A DNA stretch of 64,000 nt. It comes from Limnephilus marmoratus (lineage: Eukaryota; Arthropoda; Insecta; Trichoptera; Limnephilidae). The stretch spans positions 71,481,072 through 71,545,071 of the forward strand of contig OU862907.1 of assembly GCA_917880885.1 (NCBI GenBank). The letters are read 5' to 3'. Below the pieces are notes generated by a model that had not been told where the DNA came from, made no database searches, and saw nothing but the letters and a program-made list of their open reading frames with translations. A program made the translations under genes and the position numbers. This document shows positions 10,213-20,270 of the stretch, one piece after another (within the stretch, counting starts at the first letter, position 1; each line of letters begins with the position of its first letter).

Positions 10213-13200
10213 TCACGTGTAGCGTGGGCGTTGACCTCGAGGGCGTAACCTCCCCTCCCATGGTGTAGGTGACCTGCAAAAATTAGGAGAATTAGGAAAT
10301 TTGGTCATGTCCACATCCGAGAGTGGACCCAGGTCCAGCAAATCATCAGACCTGTCACACTCCCCCCACCTAACCTTCCTCTCTGAAATCTGATCATGGT
10401 GACGTTTCCAAATTTGTCCAGTAGACATAATTTTAACTAAATAAATCCTATTCCCCAATCTTTTAAAAATTTTTCCTAAAATCCATTTATTATCATTACT
10501 TCTTAAATCCCTGGTTAAAACTTTAGAACCAACCTCAAAGTACTTTTTAAATTTTCTTCCTCTATAATACTTTTTCTGTTTATGCTGGCTCAATAACATT
10601 TTGTTTTTAACCGTGTTGTCAATTCCTTTAAAACCTTGACTCTCAACATTATCCACTATTGGAATAATCGTATTAAAAATTGATCTAATCTTTCTACCCA
10701 ACATTAATGTACTAGGCTCAATGCCCGTAGACATTGAAGGCGTATTTCTAATATCAACTAAAAACGTCAAAAGTTTATCTTCAAAATCAGTAGAAAATTT
10801 ATTATTTACCATAATTTTTTTCAAAAAATTCTTCACTGTTTTAACCCCATTTTCAGCTAAACCGTTAGAAGCAGGATGCTGTACAGCTGAAGTCAATGAT
10901 TCTATATTATAATTATGACAAAATTCCTTAAAAACTGACGATGTGAAAGCTGTACCATTGTCACTTACAATTTGTTCCGGGATTCCGAACATAGAAAATA
11001 ATCTTTTCAAAACTTTTATTGCACAAAACGAATCTACCTTATTTACAACATGACAGTCTATCCATTTTGTAGTTGCATCAACAATAATTAAAAAATTATG
11101 ACCTCCCAACGGTCCCATGAAGTCAATATGCAATCTACTCCAGATTAAACCATTTATTGGCCAAGGTGCCAACTCAACTTTACACGGAGTAGGTAAACAT
11201 TCCATGCATCGAGCACACTGTTTCACAGTTGCTTCTATATCATTGTTCATTCCGAGCCAAAAAAAATAATTTCGAGCAAGACTTTTCGATTTTACAATGC
11301 CTAAATGTGATTGATGTAAAAAATTCAATATAATTTCCCTTAATTCCCTTGGAACTACAAATTTATTATTATAAAATAAACATGAATTATAAGTCGATAA
11401 TTTATCCCTAAAATACCAGAATTTCAATAAATCATCCTTTAAGAACTTTTTATCCGGCCAACCATTTGCTGTGAACTCGATAATGCTCGCTATATTTACA
11501 TCATTAATCGAAAACTGTTTCATCGTTTCCGCATTTAATGTTGTTTCTGACTCGATTATGTTCACAAACTCTGACTCAACCGTATTCACGTTTAAAGAAT
11601 CAATATAATTTAAAAAATAATCGCTAGCATCAATATCATCGCTACACACATCTAAATTATCCTTATTATTAATCGGCATTCGTGATAAGAAATCCGCTTT
11701 GTTATCACCTGACTTAATATGCTCTATACTATAGTCAAAAGTCTGGAGTATTAGGGCGTACCTCTGCAGACGGTTAGCGGCCAATACAGGTACTTGCTTA
11801 TCCGTGTTCAAAATGTGTACTAACGATTTATTGTCGCAAGCCAAAACAAATTTATTGCCGTATAAATACTGAAAGAATTTCTTCAACCCAAAAATTATAG
11901 CACACGCTTCCTTATCTAAAATAGAGTACTTTAATTCTGTTTCTGACAATAATCGGCTAGCAAATGCGATAGGTCTCTCTAAACCATTATCATATACATG
12001 GCAAATCACCGCTGATAACGCTTTTTCAGATGCGTCTGAAATAAGTTTAATTGGTAAATTAGGATCAAAATGCACTAAAATATTATCTGACGTCAGCAGT
12101 TTCTTAACTTGCTCAAACGCAATATTACATTCCTCAGACCACACATATTTTACTCCTCTTTTTAACAAGTTATACAATGGAGACAAAATACCTGAAATAT
12201 TATGAACAAAAGTTCTATAATATGAAATAACCCCAAGTAAACTCCTAAGTTCCGAAACATTTTTCGGTACTGCCATTTGAGTAATCGCACAGATTTTATT
12301 TTCTAAAGGCATAACTCCTTTCCGCGAAATTTTAAAACCTAAATATTCTATCTCAGTTTCTAGAAAAGAACACTTATTTTCATTAATAGTCAAACCACAA
12401 TCACTTAACTTGCTAAGTACAGATTCACAAATAGAGAATAATTCCTCTTCAGAATTTCCAAACAACAAAATATCATCTAGAAATATACGAACGTTACGAA
12501 GTCTACCTACTACCGCCTGAATAACTTGCATAAATATAGCAGGGCTTGTGGTCAAACCGAAAGGCAACACTTTATACCTGAATAAACCTACATGCGTACT
12601 TATCACACATAATTTTCTTGACTTCTCGTTCAACGAAATCTGACCAAAAGCATTACGCAAATCTATTTTCGCAAAAAAATTCGCACCATTTAAAGATGAA
12701 ATTAAATCTTCTATACGAGGCAATGGATATTTCAACTTCGCTAACATAGGGTTTAATGTGGTTTTAAAATCAGTACAAATTCTAATTGAACCGTCTTTCT
12801 TTTTTACAACAACAATCGGACTAGCCATATCACTTATTTCTACCTTTTCAATTATATCTTCACGTAACATCTTATTTAATTCCTCCTCTACCTTTCCACG
12901 TAAACTAAAAGGTAACGATCTTGGATTCACAAACTTTGGCCTGAACTCCGAAATAACTTCGATGTTAGCTTCATAACCTATAAGCCTACCCGATTTTTCT
13001 GAAAACACATGAGCATATTTTTTCTTTAAACTATCACGAAAATTTAATTGATTATCACAACTAGTCTCACTGGTATTTACCGAATTTATTCCACTTAATC
13101 CGATACCGAAAACTTGTAAAAAATTTCTACCAACAATCGTAGAATTACCGTTTTTAATTATTATAAACTGCGTATCTACACTTTTATTTAAAAATAACAC

Positions 13201-14319
13201 ACTTAAATTAACTTTACCTACAATATTTAACCGTTTCCCGTCATATCCTGACAATTGAATATCGCATCTTTCCAATTTACAAGAAACAAAATCTTTTAAA
13301 TACACTTCATATGGAATTGCATTAATCTCAGCGCCGGTGTCAACAATCGCTCGCAGAACAGTGTTACCAATAATGAGATCTACGAATATCGGTTCCGGCC
13401 CCGTGCCGTCATGCAACATAAAAACCGAATTTAATCGTTTATTCTTATTACCTACATTAATTTTACTGTTTTTACACACATTACTAGGATGACCCGATTT
13501 ATTGCACCGATTACAAAAAATATTCTTCCAACAATCTTTCTGCAAATGATTCGTTTTTCCGCACAAAAAACATTTTCTTAATGCAATATTTACTGGCGTC
13601 TTACTACGCACTGCACTTTTAAATCTGATCGGACTATCCGACCTGGATTTACGGACAACATTACTATCCTTATGCACAACATTTAAATTCGTATCAACTT
13701 TCTTAAAATTAACAACATGTTCCCATGAAGCTGCTAACTGAATGCATTCCGAAAAAGAAGTATTTACCCCCTCAACGAACAACTTATGTTTCAATTTTTC
13801 ATTGAAAATTCCAATAATGAATATGTCTTTTAAACAAGATTCCAGCCTCAATTCAAAATTGCACGTCAAACTCAGTCCTCTCAACCTAGCAGCGTAATCT
13901 TTAATAGATTCGTTAGCTAGCTGTTTACACTTATAAAATAACTCACGCGACTCGAAAATATTTTGAATAGGTTTGCAATGTGAATCAAATAATTTACATA
14001 AATCATCAAAAGAACAAACAGAAACCTTTTTAGGGAAACAAAGATCACATAATAAAGAGAAAGTTTCTTCGGTGAGGCAACTCAGCAAAAATGCTCTTTT
14101 GCGTTCTTGTGATAACACTTTGTCATCATGTAAAATGAGGGCCTGATCCAGTCGTTCCTTGAACAATGACCAGTTTCCCGTTCTGTAACAGAACGTCCCC
14201 AAATTCTTACAAACACCCTCCATTGGGGGAAGAGCTGAAACAAAATAATCAACACTACTTATCTCAGCACTTCCAAGAAGGCTACACTCCGAGGTCCACG
14301 TTTCACGTCCCACGTGCAC
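10213..14319 (-). CDS. Gag-Pol polyprotein of the gypsy retrotransposon
   Basis: The frame encodes 1368 residues without a stop. In order it has a Gag-like region (about 50-200), two CCHC zinc knuckles (250-263 and 269-282), an aspartic protease with DTGA (327-330), and reverse transcriptase with the FLDD active-site box (613-616). RNase H follows (about 760-880, ending ADFLSR). Integrase has a CxxC pair (1035, 1038) after an HxxH-like start (1002, 1005) and the DD35E triad D1066, D1120, E1156. There is no envelope-like frame after pol. It copies the element through an RNA intermediate and inserts it. All visible catalytic residues are present, so it may be active. The first Met is taken as the start and lies 437 bp inside the 5' LTR; the true start could be slightly downstream. 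Confidence 0.93.
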   Translation of the reverse strand: MHVGRETWTSECSLLGSAEISSVDYFVSALPPMEGVCKNLGTFCYRTGNWSLFKERLDQALILHDDKVLSQERKRAFLLSCLTEETFSLLCDLCFPKKVSVCSFDDLCKLFDSHCKPIQNIFESRELFYKCKQLANESIKDYAARLRGLSLTCNFELRLESCLKDIFIIGIFNEKLKHKLFVEGVNTSFSECIQLAASWEHVVNFKKVDTNLNVVHKDSNVVRKSRSDSPIRFKSAVRSKTPVNIALRKCFLCGKTNHLQKDCWKNIFCNRCNKSGHPSNVCKNSKINVGNKNKRLNSVFMLHDGTGPEPIFVDLIIGNTVLRAIVDTGAEINAIPYEVYLKDFVSCKLERCDIQLSGYDGKRLNIVGKVNLSVLFLNKSVDTQFIIIKNGNSTIVGRNFLQVFGIGLSGINSVNTSETSCDNQLNFRDSLKKKYAHVFSEKSGRLIGYEANIEVISEFRPKFVNPRSLPFSLRGKVEEELNKMLREDIIEKVEISDMASPIVVVKKKDGSIRICTDFKTTLNPMLAKLKYPLPRIEDLISSLNGANFFAKIDLRNAFGQISLNEKSRKLCVISTHVGLFRYKVLPFGLTTSPAIFMQVIQAVVGRLRNVRIFLDDILLFGNSEEELFSICESVLSKLSDCGLTINENKCSFLETEIEYLGFKISRKGVMPLENKICAITQMAVPKNVSELRSLLGVISYYRTFVHNISGILSPLYNLLKRGVKYVWSEECNIAFEQVKKLLTSDNILVHFDPNLPIKLISDASEKALSAVICHVYDNGLERPIAFASRLLSETELKYSILDKEACAIIFGLKKFFQYLYGNKFVLACDNKSLVHILNTDKQVPVLAANRLQRYALILQTFDYSIEHIKSGDNKADFLSRMPINNKDNLDVCSDDIDASDYFLNYIDSLNVNTVESEFVNIIESETTLNAETMKQFSINDVNIASIIEFTANGWPDKKFLKDDLLKFWYFRDKLSTYNSCLFYNNKFVVPRELREIILNFLHQSHLGIVKSKSLARNYFFWLGMNNDIEATVKQCARCMECLPTPCKVELAPWPINGLIWSRLHIDFMGPLGGHNFLIIVDATTKWIDCHVVNKVDSFCAIKVLKRLFSMFGIPEQIVSDNGTAFTSSVFKEFCHNYNIESLTSAVQHPASNGLAENGVKTVKNFLKKIMVNNKFSTDFEDKLLTFLVDIRNTPSMSTGIEPSTLMLGRKIRSIFNTIIPIVDNVESQGFKGIDNTVKNKMLLSQHKQKKYYRGRKFKKYFEVGSKVLTRDLRSNDNKWILGKIFKRLGNRIYLVKIMSTGQIWKRHHDQISERKVRWGECDRSDDLLDLGPLSDVDMTKFPNSPNFCRSPTPWEGRLRPRGQRPRYT

Positions 14320-14755
14320 GCCACCCAGAGCCGTAGATCACCGTCCCCGTCTGGCTCCGTCTCCCGACAGCTGCGGATCCAATCCCTCTTCTCCGAGGTC
14401 TTCCTTCCCAGACTGCAGCGACGGAAACCAAGTCCTGGTTCCCGGCTAATCCACTCGATGATCCGATCCTGACCTTGACCCGATCCTTGATCCTTGTACC
14501 CCGTTACACGGTGTACCCTTGTGTATCCTTGACACGATCCTGTACCCCGTTACACGGTGTACCCAACGACAATAATCTTGCAAATTTGCCGTACCCACAC
14601 ACGCGTATACTTGCGTGTGGCTGCTCCAAATTCTTCATAACACGATCGCTCCTGCGATCGGCCAACTTCCTGACAATCCTTACAGATTCCGATGGAATCT
14701 ACCGCGTAGATTCTTTCAATATTTACGTAAAATAAAACTACCGTGCTGCGCCAAC

Positions 14756-14921
14756 TGTGGTGTCTATGGGATCGGGTAGTAATAACATCTGTTAATGTTA
14801 CAATGTTTATTAGTTGCCAGATTATTATGGAGAGAGCGCTCAACAGCGGGTACATCCCTTTTATACATACCATTCTCGCTGTCTCGCACTCATGCCGTCA
14901 CCCTCATACACATACGTCACA
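14756..14921 (-). repeat. 5' LTR of the gypsy element with promoter signals
   Basis: Read on the minus strand the LTR holds TATAAAA (14865-14859) and, further on, AATAAA (14811-14806), in the order expected for U3-R-U5. It starts TGTGACG and ends CCACA. Confidence 0.92.
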
Positions 14922-14926
14922 AAAAC

Positions 14927-15339
14927 CTTTCTCTTGTGCCGACTGTAACTATTCATGTTCTCGAAAGGATGATTTACAAAGACATATGTTTACCCACAGT
15001 GGAAAAAAACCTTTCTCATGTCCCGACTGCAACTATTCAAGTTCTCGAAAGGGTAATTTAGATTGTCATATGTTGACTCACGGTGGAATAAAACCTTTCT
15101 CTTGTGCCGACTGCAACTATTCATGTTCTCGAAAGGATGATTTACAAAGACATATGTTCACTCACAGTGGTACAAAACCTTTTTCATGTCCCGACTGCAA
15201 ATTTTCATGTTCTCGAAAGGTTGATTTAAAAAGACATATGTTCACTCACAGTGGAACAAAACCTTTTTTTTGTGCCGACTGCAACTATTCATGTTCTCGA
15301 AAGGCTCAATTAAAAAGTCATATGTTCCGTCACAGTTAA
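14927..15339 (+). pseudogene. Gene A, displaced 3' part (fingers 9-13)
   Basis: After the right-hand AAAAC duplication the native frame resumes with CTTTCTCTTGTGCC and encodes five intact fingers, ending HMFRHS and a TAA at 15337-15339. Removing the element and one target duplication would rejoin fingers 8 and 9 exactly. With no promoter or leader of its own it is unlikely to be made as a protein now. Confidence 0.85.
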
Positions 15340-15465
15340 ACAAATCCTTTTTAATGTCCCGACTGCAACTATTCATTTTCTCAAAAGGGTCATTCAAAAA
15401 GACATATGTTCAGTAACAGTAAAACAAAAGTTTTTTCATGTCTCGACTGCAACTATTCATGTTTT
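15340..15465 (+). pseudogene. Decayed finger units beyond the gene A stop
   Basis: Two further 84-bp units (CCCGACTGCAACTATTCATT and CTCGACTGCAACTATTCATG) are recognisable but have lost the His and linker codons. Confidence 0.7.
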
Positions 15466-15848
15466 ATTTTTATTTGTATTTTATTTTATTAGGAACAATT
15501 ACAGGTTAATGACATTACATGCATTAAAGAAAACAATAAATTATAACAATTAGGTTACAACCCAATAACCAATGTTCACATAATGCCCAAATAATAAATA
15601 AAAAGTCAATTATTATTAACTTTTTTTGCCTAATATAACAGTGATAGGAACTAGATAAACCATCTAAACATAGTCCTATAATATACTGTCTAATACTGTG
15701 TGATACATAAAATATACAGATAAGATAAGATAAAAAACAATAAAAGTAGAAAAAATAAATATAATTATAATAATAATGATGAAAACTGAAAACACAAGAT
15801 GTATGATCGAGAAATAATATATCCAAAAAAAAACATGTAAAAGTACTC
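15466..15848. other. AT-rich DNA, possibly a LINE 3' tail
   Basis: A T-rich start (TTTTATTTTTATTTG...) followed by unique sequence resembles the tail of a minus-strand retroposon, but no coding match was found. Confidence 0.3.
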
Positions 15849-16034
15849 GTGCCGTGTACTTGGTACTTTGTACTAAGTGAACAGATACTTGAGTCGGGCC
15901 ATGTGAAGAGTCGGAATAATAGAAGAGCGTGTATGAGACGATGTATGAATGTGAACGAGGCAAGGAGTGTGTGCCAAGATCGAGTTGTTTGGTGGTCTGT
16001 CCTCTCTGCCTACCCCTGCGGGGAAACGGCGTGA
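15849..16034 (+). pseudogene. RTE-like LINE C-terminal fragment
   Basis: The translation contains NRRACMRRCMNVNEARS and CQDRVVWWSVLSAYP, the conserved C-terminus of a LINE common in Lepidoptera (recalled). A related fragment is on the minus strand at 58875-59640. Only the last 60 or so residues remain. Confidence 0.65.
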
Positions 16035-16540
16035 TGGTTATTTAGTTAGTTAAGTAAAAGAAAGAAAAAAGTAAAGTCATAGTACTCACAAAAAAATTGT
16101 AAAGTATAGTGTCCCAGTTTTATGGCTATTCAAAAAAATATATAAAGTATAGTGTGCCAGTTTTATGGCTATTCAAAAAAATATGTATATATATTTATAA
16201 ACAATATAAAAAAAAATTGAAAAAACACCAGACGTATAGTGGAAAAATAATATATATACGCTCATGTACGAATATACACATATACGTATTACATTCTTTT
16301 AAATTTCAAATTTAAAAAAAATCAATAATAAGGTATCAATTATTAAGTTTTGTTAAAGTGAATTAATCAACGAGTATTTGGTAATGAATTGGTTATAATA
16401 AGGCTCCATTAACTATATGTTTGAAAGAGCTTAAAGTAAATGGAAAGATATCAGTATCGATACATTTTTTGTTATAATGATTACAAGTTCTCAATAAGAA
16501 AGATATTTGACAAAAGAGCCGGACAGGCAATATGACCATT
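16035..16540. other. AT-rich DNA with a short tandem duplication
   Basis: A unit of about 45 bp containing CCAGTTTTATGGCTATTC is present twice (about 16101-16185). Nothing else is recognised. Confidence 0.5.
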
Positions 16541-16544
16541 CAAG

Positions 16545-17135
16545 ATTTTGTGTAAGTAAGTCATATCTGTAATATTTCTCCCCCTTTTTTAGAGTTTTGA
16601 GTCCATAGTGTTTTATAGATCTGTCCGTGTCATAATAACGCACATGTCTCTTGAAGTTCAAGTGATGTACAAATTTTCCTTAGACAGCTTCTATGCGTTT
16701 TGTGTATATATTATGTAGATGATACCATATATGAGAGGCATACTCAAGATGACTACGATGTACACAAAAGTCATCGTTTTAGCGTTTAAGGTTTATTAAG
16801 ACCTCAGTCAAGTACGGTGTGTCCATTTTGGTCTCACAGTGACGTTCCATGCGTCGTTCCCAAACATTCGTCACATACGTGAGAAGATCACCGCACGAAA
16901 GATTCCATTGGATTCCGTATTGATGGTCGTTAACATAATTGTATCTTTCGTGGGACGTGAGCAGTTTGTCATTAATCACACGTTCCATCAACTTGGACAG
17001 AACTGATGTCATCGCTATGGGGCGGTAGTTGGCCTTGTTGTAACTTTTTTTCCCTACAGAGCCACACTTAAGGGCCACTTTGAAGTGCATCGTCAACATT
17101 GGAGCTCTTTCTGTAGCACACCTCTGCAATTCCAG
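16545..17135 (-). pseudogene. Degenerate LINE reverse transcriptase, internally deleted
   Basis: The minus strand from 17129 to 16785 reads NYRPIAMTSVLSKLMERVIN and QYGIQWNLSCGDLL, typical of RT blocks 1-2. It jumps directly to a C-terminal stretch (16780-16560) with HLEYASHIW and HYGLKTL, so the catalytic middle is missing. Confidence 0.65.
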
Positions 17136-17397
17136 GGCAGGTAATCCATCAGATTATCTTGGAATGGCTTATCGAGCAGCGCTCTGATGACATTTATACA
17201 TATAATCAAAGGATGATACATAAAAAAGCATTAAGCAGTTGTCTTTGCTGTCTTGTGGCGATTTGCTCATGAAAACGGCTCTTTTTTAAAAATTAATCCA
17301 ACACTGGACGACCTGAGAAAAAAAAACCTCATTCCACATGTCACATTTGAAGATACTGTGGGGAGGATATATTACAAAGTTTGTATTACCTATAGTT
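17136..17397. other. Intergenic DNA
   Basis: No gene or clear repeat is recognised; the right part may belong to the preceding LINE. Confidence 0.35.
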
Positions 17398-18130
17398 TTT
17401 GAGGTTTTAAGAATTTTTAAACATTGAAAATTTAGTATACATCTTTAGTTTGTAGTCACGTCGAAAATGATTTCTTGATCTGGTCCCCCCATATTAAAAC
17501 ACATTTAAATTCAATTGAAAAAATTTAACATGAATTACTAAAAAAACATTAATTTTAATCTCTGTATTCCCTCTGAAAGCTTAAATTGTAATCACTTGAT
17601 GAAAGAATTAAATTTATTATAACTCTCAGATTGTAGAATTATATCAGTCCTAATATTTATATTCTAAATTGTAAATGATGTTATAGAAGTCCTGATTTCA
17701 TTAACTTCAGAATTTCCATTATCCACTAGAACAACTCTTCTAAAATCCTGTTTAAATTCAACAATACCAGGACCAACTATGACTGAGTATTCGAAACACT
17801 CGCTTGTACCTTGGTTGCATGAAGTTAGTAATAGATACGCAGATGTGGCGGAACTATTTAACTGCAGGAAGATAGGTACAAAAGGGCTTTGCTATCAAAA
17901 ATAATCATCAGTAATAATTTTAACTATTCTAGCTTATTTGTATTGTAAAATTTTGTATACACTTGAATCTCTGATGTCTTTATGGTATATTTACACCGTT
18001 GATATTAAATAAATTAGGTTTTATTATGTCACTGCAGTTTTTCGTTCTTTGAAATGTTACTATTGGCTCATTTCCATGGAGCCCTCTTCGTAGAAAATTT
18101 AAATTTAACAAGTGAACGCGTAAGGCTCTA
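17398..18130 (+). repeat. Dispersed repeat Y, copy 1
   Basis: The segment is homologous over its length to 24112-24862. Shared words include TTTAGTATACATCTTTAGTT near the start and GTGAACGCGTAAGGCT at the end. The second copy has a frame containing RLHKVSNRYADVADLFN, which could be a LINE C-terminus, but I do not recognise the family. Confidence 0.7.
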
Positions 18131-18136
18131 ATCCCC

Positions 18137-18333
18137 CCATTACACGTATCAATCCTCGCATCAATACTCGAGTATTGATGCGAGGAATGTCAAATATTGA
18201 CGCATCATCAATAATATCGCAACGCATCTAGATATTTGGATCGGTCATATCAGTATTGGGGCGGGACCGTAAAGTATTGGGGCGTGGCAGTAAGTGGTGG
18301 GGATATTGGTGCGCGGTTTGATGCGTGTAATGG
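18137..18333. mobile_element. 197-bp MITE containing a 34-nt palindrome
   Basis: The ends CCATTACACGTATCAA (18137) and TTGATGCGTGTAATGG (to 18333) are inverted repeats with one mismatch. Inside, 18153-18186 is a perfect palindrome centred on CTC|GAG. GC content is above the surroundings. Confidence 0.65.
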
Positions 18334-19050
18334 CTCGCCGCACGCCGCATCAATACATCAATACCACTTTAGTTCAAAAATGCTACGCGTCGAGTAAGGT
18401 CGTGTCCTACTAGTAAGTAAATTGCATTAAAAAGCGCCAAAATTCCCTCCTGTGTGATGAGAAAATGTTTCCATTACACGTAAACAGTCGTAAAAGCGAA
18501 GGAATAACATTTCATTTGTAAATACATGCAAATTACTTATTATTATCGATTATAAAAATAATACAATTGCTTTCCGCCCAAAGATTTTATGCGTCATTAG
18601 AGAACTCAAGGCCTACTAAAGTACAGGTCTGGATGCGCAACAGCCAAATTACTAAGTCGATGCCATGCCGTCGCTAAGTCAAATTTTCTTTTTATAATAA
18701 TAATCTAATGATTCTTTATTAACTTGCCTGCGGTAAAACAACATACAAATCAGCAGAAATAACAAATACAATAACAATCAACGCCATTTGCAAACTATCG
18801 TTGTTCATTATAGCTATTTGACATCTCAAAATTCGACTGGTGCCCAGACCTACTACTTTAGTCGGCCTTGAGACAGTATTTGACGGAACCTTTGAATACG
18901 AAAATGCCGCCCGCGTTCTATCTTTTGTTTCGTTCATATGCACATATTCTTTTAAGCGTCTATCTTTATCATACACGAATAACTTTTGAACTAAGAAATT
19001 ATTGAAAATCGCTGAAAACAAAAGAGTTTTGATTAATTGCCACATTATAT
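18334..19050. other. Intergenic DNA
   Basis: A 108-codon minus-strand frame at 18719-19045 has a hydrophobic C-terminus but no recognised relative; I do not call it a gene. Otherwise nothing is seen. Confidence 0.4.
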
Positions 19051-19084
19051 CTTGAGTTTGTGAGACTATGGCAAGTCTATTTAT

Positions 19085-19215
19085 ATAACGTCATAGCTTT
19101 TCTTGTGACGTTTCTTCAACACATTGGTATTGCCCGCCGCGCTTCACTTGTAAGTATTTTGAAGTTATATACCGTGGATTTGACATTTGCGAAGATTTGT
19201 TCCAATCTAAATACA
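19085..19215 (+). repeat. Gene B upstream copy of repeat X and shared flank
   Basis: CTTGTGACGTTTCTTCAACA and the following GATTTGACATTTGCGAAG match the gene A upstream region (3985 and 5070) and, inverted, the region before gene D (about 48350-48400). Confidence 0.5.
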
Positions 19216-19665
19216 CATGAATTACTGATGGCATGGCCACACTGCGGCCAACTTCCAACCTCAAACGTTTGGACAATTGTGTGGAGGGTTAGTTCGTGCG
19301 TTGGAAGTTCGAGTTAGAAGGTTGGAGTTCGAGTTGGCCCTGGATCGCATCCGGGGCGAGCGGCGATGGATGGTTCGTAGGAGTTGGCCCAACACATCAG
19401 TCTGCGCAATATAATTATGGGAGAGTTGTGTAAAAGATGTTTGAAATAATTTATTTTTTAGTTTTACGAATCGAAATCAATATTATGGAAGCCAAAGCAC
19501 CGCCTGCATAATTGCAGGCAAAGATAAGGCACCGAATCAGCTGTTTGACGTCCGCTATTTTGGAGTTCGAAGGTGAAGAGTTGGCCGCAGTCACTACATG
19601 ATTAGCCAACTTTCCAACTCCGAAGTAAGTTTAGCGTTGGAAGGTTGGCTTCGGTGTGGAAGTAG
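19213..19665. mobile_element. MITE copy 1 upstream of gene B
   Basis: The left end GGCCACACTGCGGCCAACTT pairs with the right-end sequence GTTGGAAGGTTGGCTTCGGT in inverse orientation. The same family lies inverted at about 31000-31836. Confidence 0.6.
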
Positions 19666-19669
19666 CATT

Positions 19670-20125
19670 AGTTTACCGAAACTAAGAAACAAACTTATGC
19701 ACGTAATAACAAATTTTACAGCCGATTCCGCTTGGAAAGTTTTCCGTAAGTAAATATCTACAAAAGAAACAGAATCGCTCCTCCGAACGGATAGTTTTAC
19801 AAAGATGACTCCCTGCCAGAATTCTTATTATATTAATGCGATATATTTACAACTTACTCGCATAACTGATAAAACTGTAATGTATCTGCTCTCTACTTTG
19901 ATATTTGATGTATGAGGTCAAATAACCGTCTATGATTTTCAATTGATTGTAGAGTAGTCCAGATCACCTCCAAGCTTATAAATATTATCTTTCAAATGTA
20001 TCTGACTGACAACAATTCCTTTATGAACACACTAAATTGGATTGATTTATTTATTTTCTTTTGCAGGTATATTTTTTGTAAGCTAATAACATCATTATTA
20101 AACCGTAACGCTATCGCAGAAGGCC
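19670..20125 (+). promoter_or_regulatory. Gene B 5' flank with UTR intron acceptor
   Basis: It contains blocks shared with gene A (TTTACCGAAACTAAGAAAC at 19673 and CGTCTATGATTTTCAATTGA at about 19927) and ends with TTTTCTTTTGCAG, placing a UTR exon start at 20067, 59 bp before the ATG. Confidence 0.45.
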
Positions 20126-20270
20126 ATGGATCTTCCCAACCCCGAGAGTGTTTCCATCAAGGTGGAACCAGGCTCCCAGGAAGAAGGCGCAGGTGAAATG
20201 CCCTATACGGATATAGATATCTACCTCCCGGATGTGAAGAAGGAATGTTTGCAGTCTGCGGAGACAATCA
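20126..20270 (+). CDS. Gene B exon 1 (acidic leader)
   Basis: It encodes 48 residues plus one base before GTAAGT and is nearly identical to gene A exon 1 up to residue 42. Confidence 0.85.

Larger units (their letters stand above)
9944..14921 (-). mobile_element. Complete Ty3/gypsy LTR retrotransposon, Mag-like
   Basis: The 4978-bp element has 166-bp LTRs differing at one base, is flanked by the 5-bp target duplication AAAAC (9939-9943 and 14922-14926), and encodes one gag-pol frame on the minus strand. The primer-binding site next to the 5' LTR reads TGGCGCAGCACGGTAG (minus strand, left of 14756), which fits a tRNA-Ser 3' end. A G-rich polypurine tract abuts the 3' LTR near 10110. The short LTRs, tRNA-Ser-like site and single frame resemble the Mag lineage, an inference. 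It sits inside the finger exon of gene A. Near-identical LTRs imply a recent insertion. Confidence 0.95.

Noticed and set aside
10213..14319. Possible endogenous retrovirus with envelope
   Set aside because: The frame ends shortly after integrase and the remaining 100 bp before the LTR cannot encode an envelope, so it is a retrotransposon.
18719..19045. 108-codon minus-strand frame with a hydrophobic end
   Set aside because: No family resemblance, splice context or paralogue; open by chance in AT-rich DNA as far as I can see.
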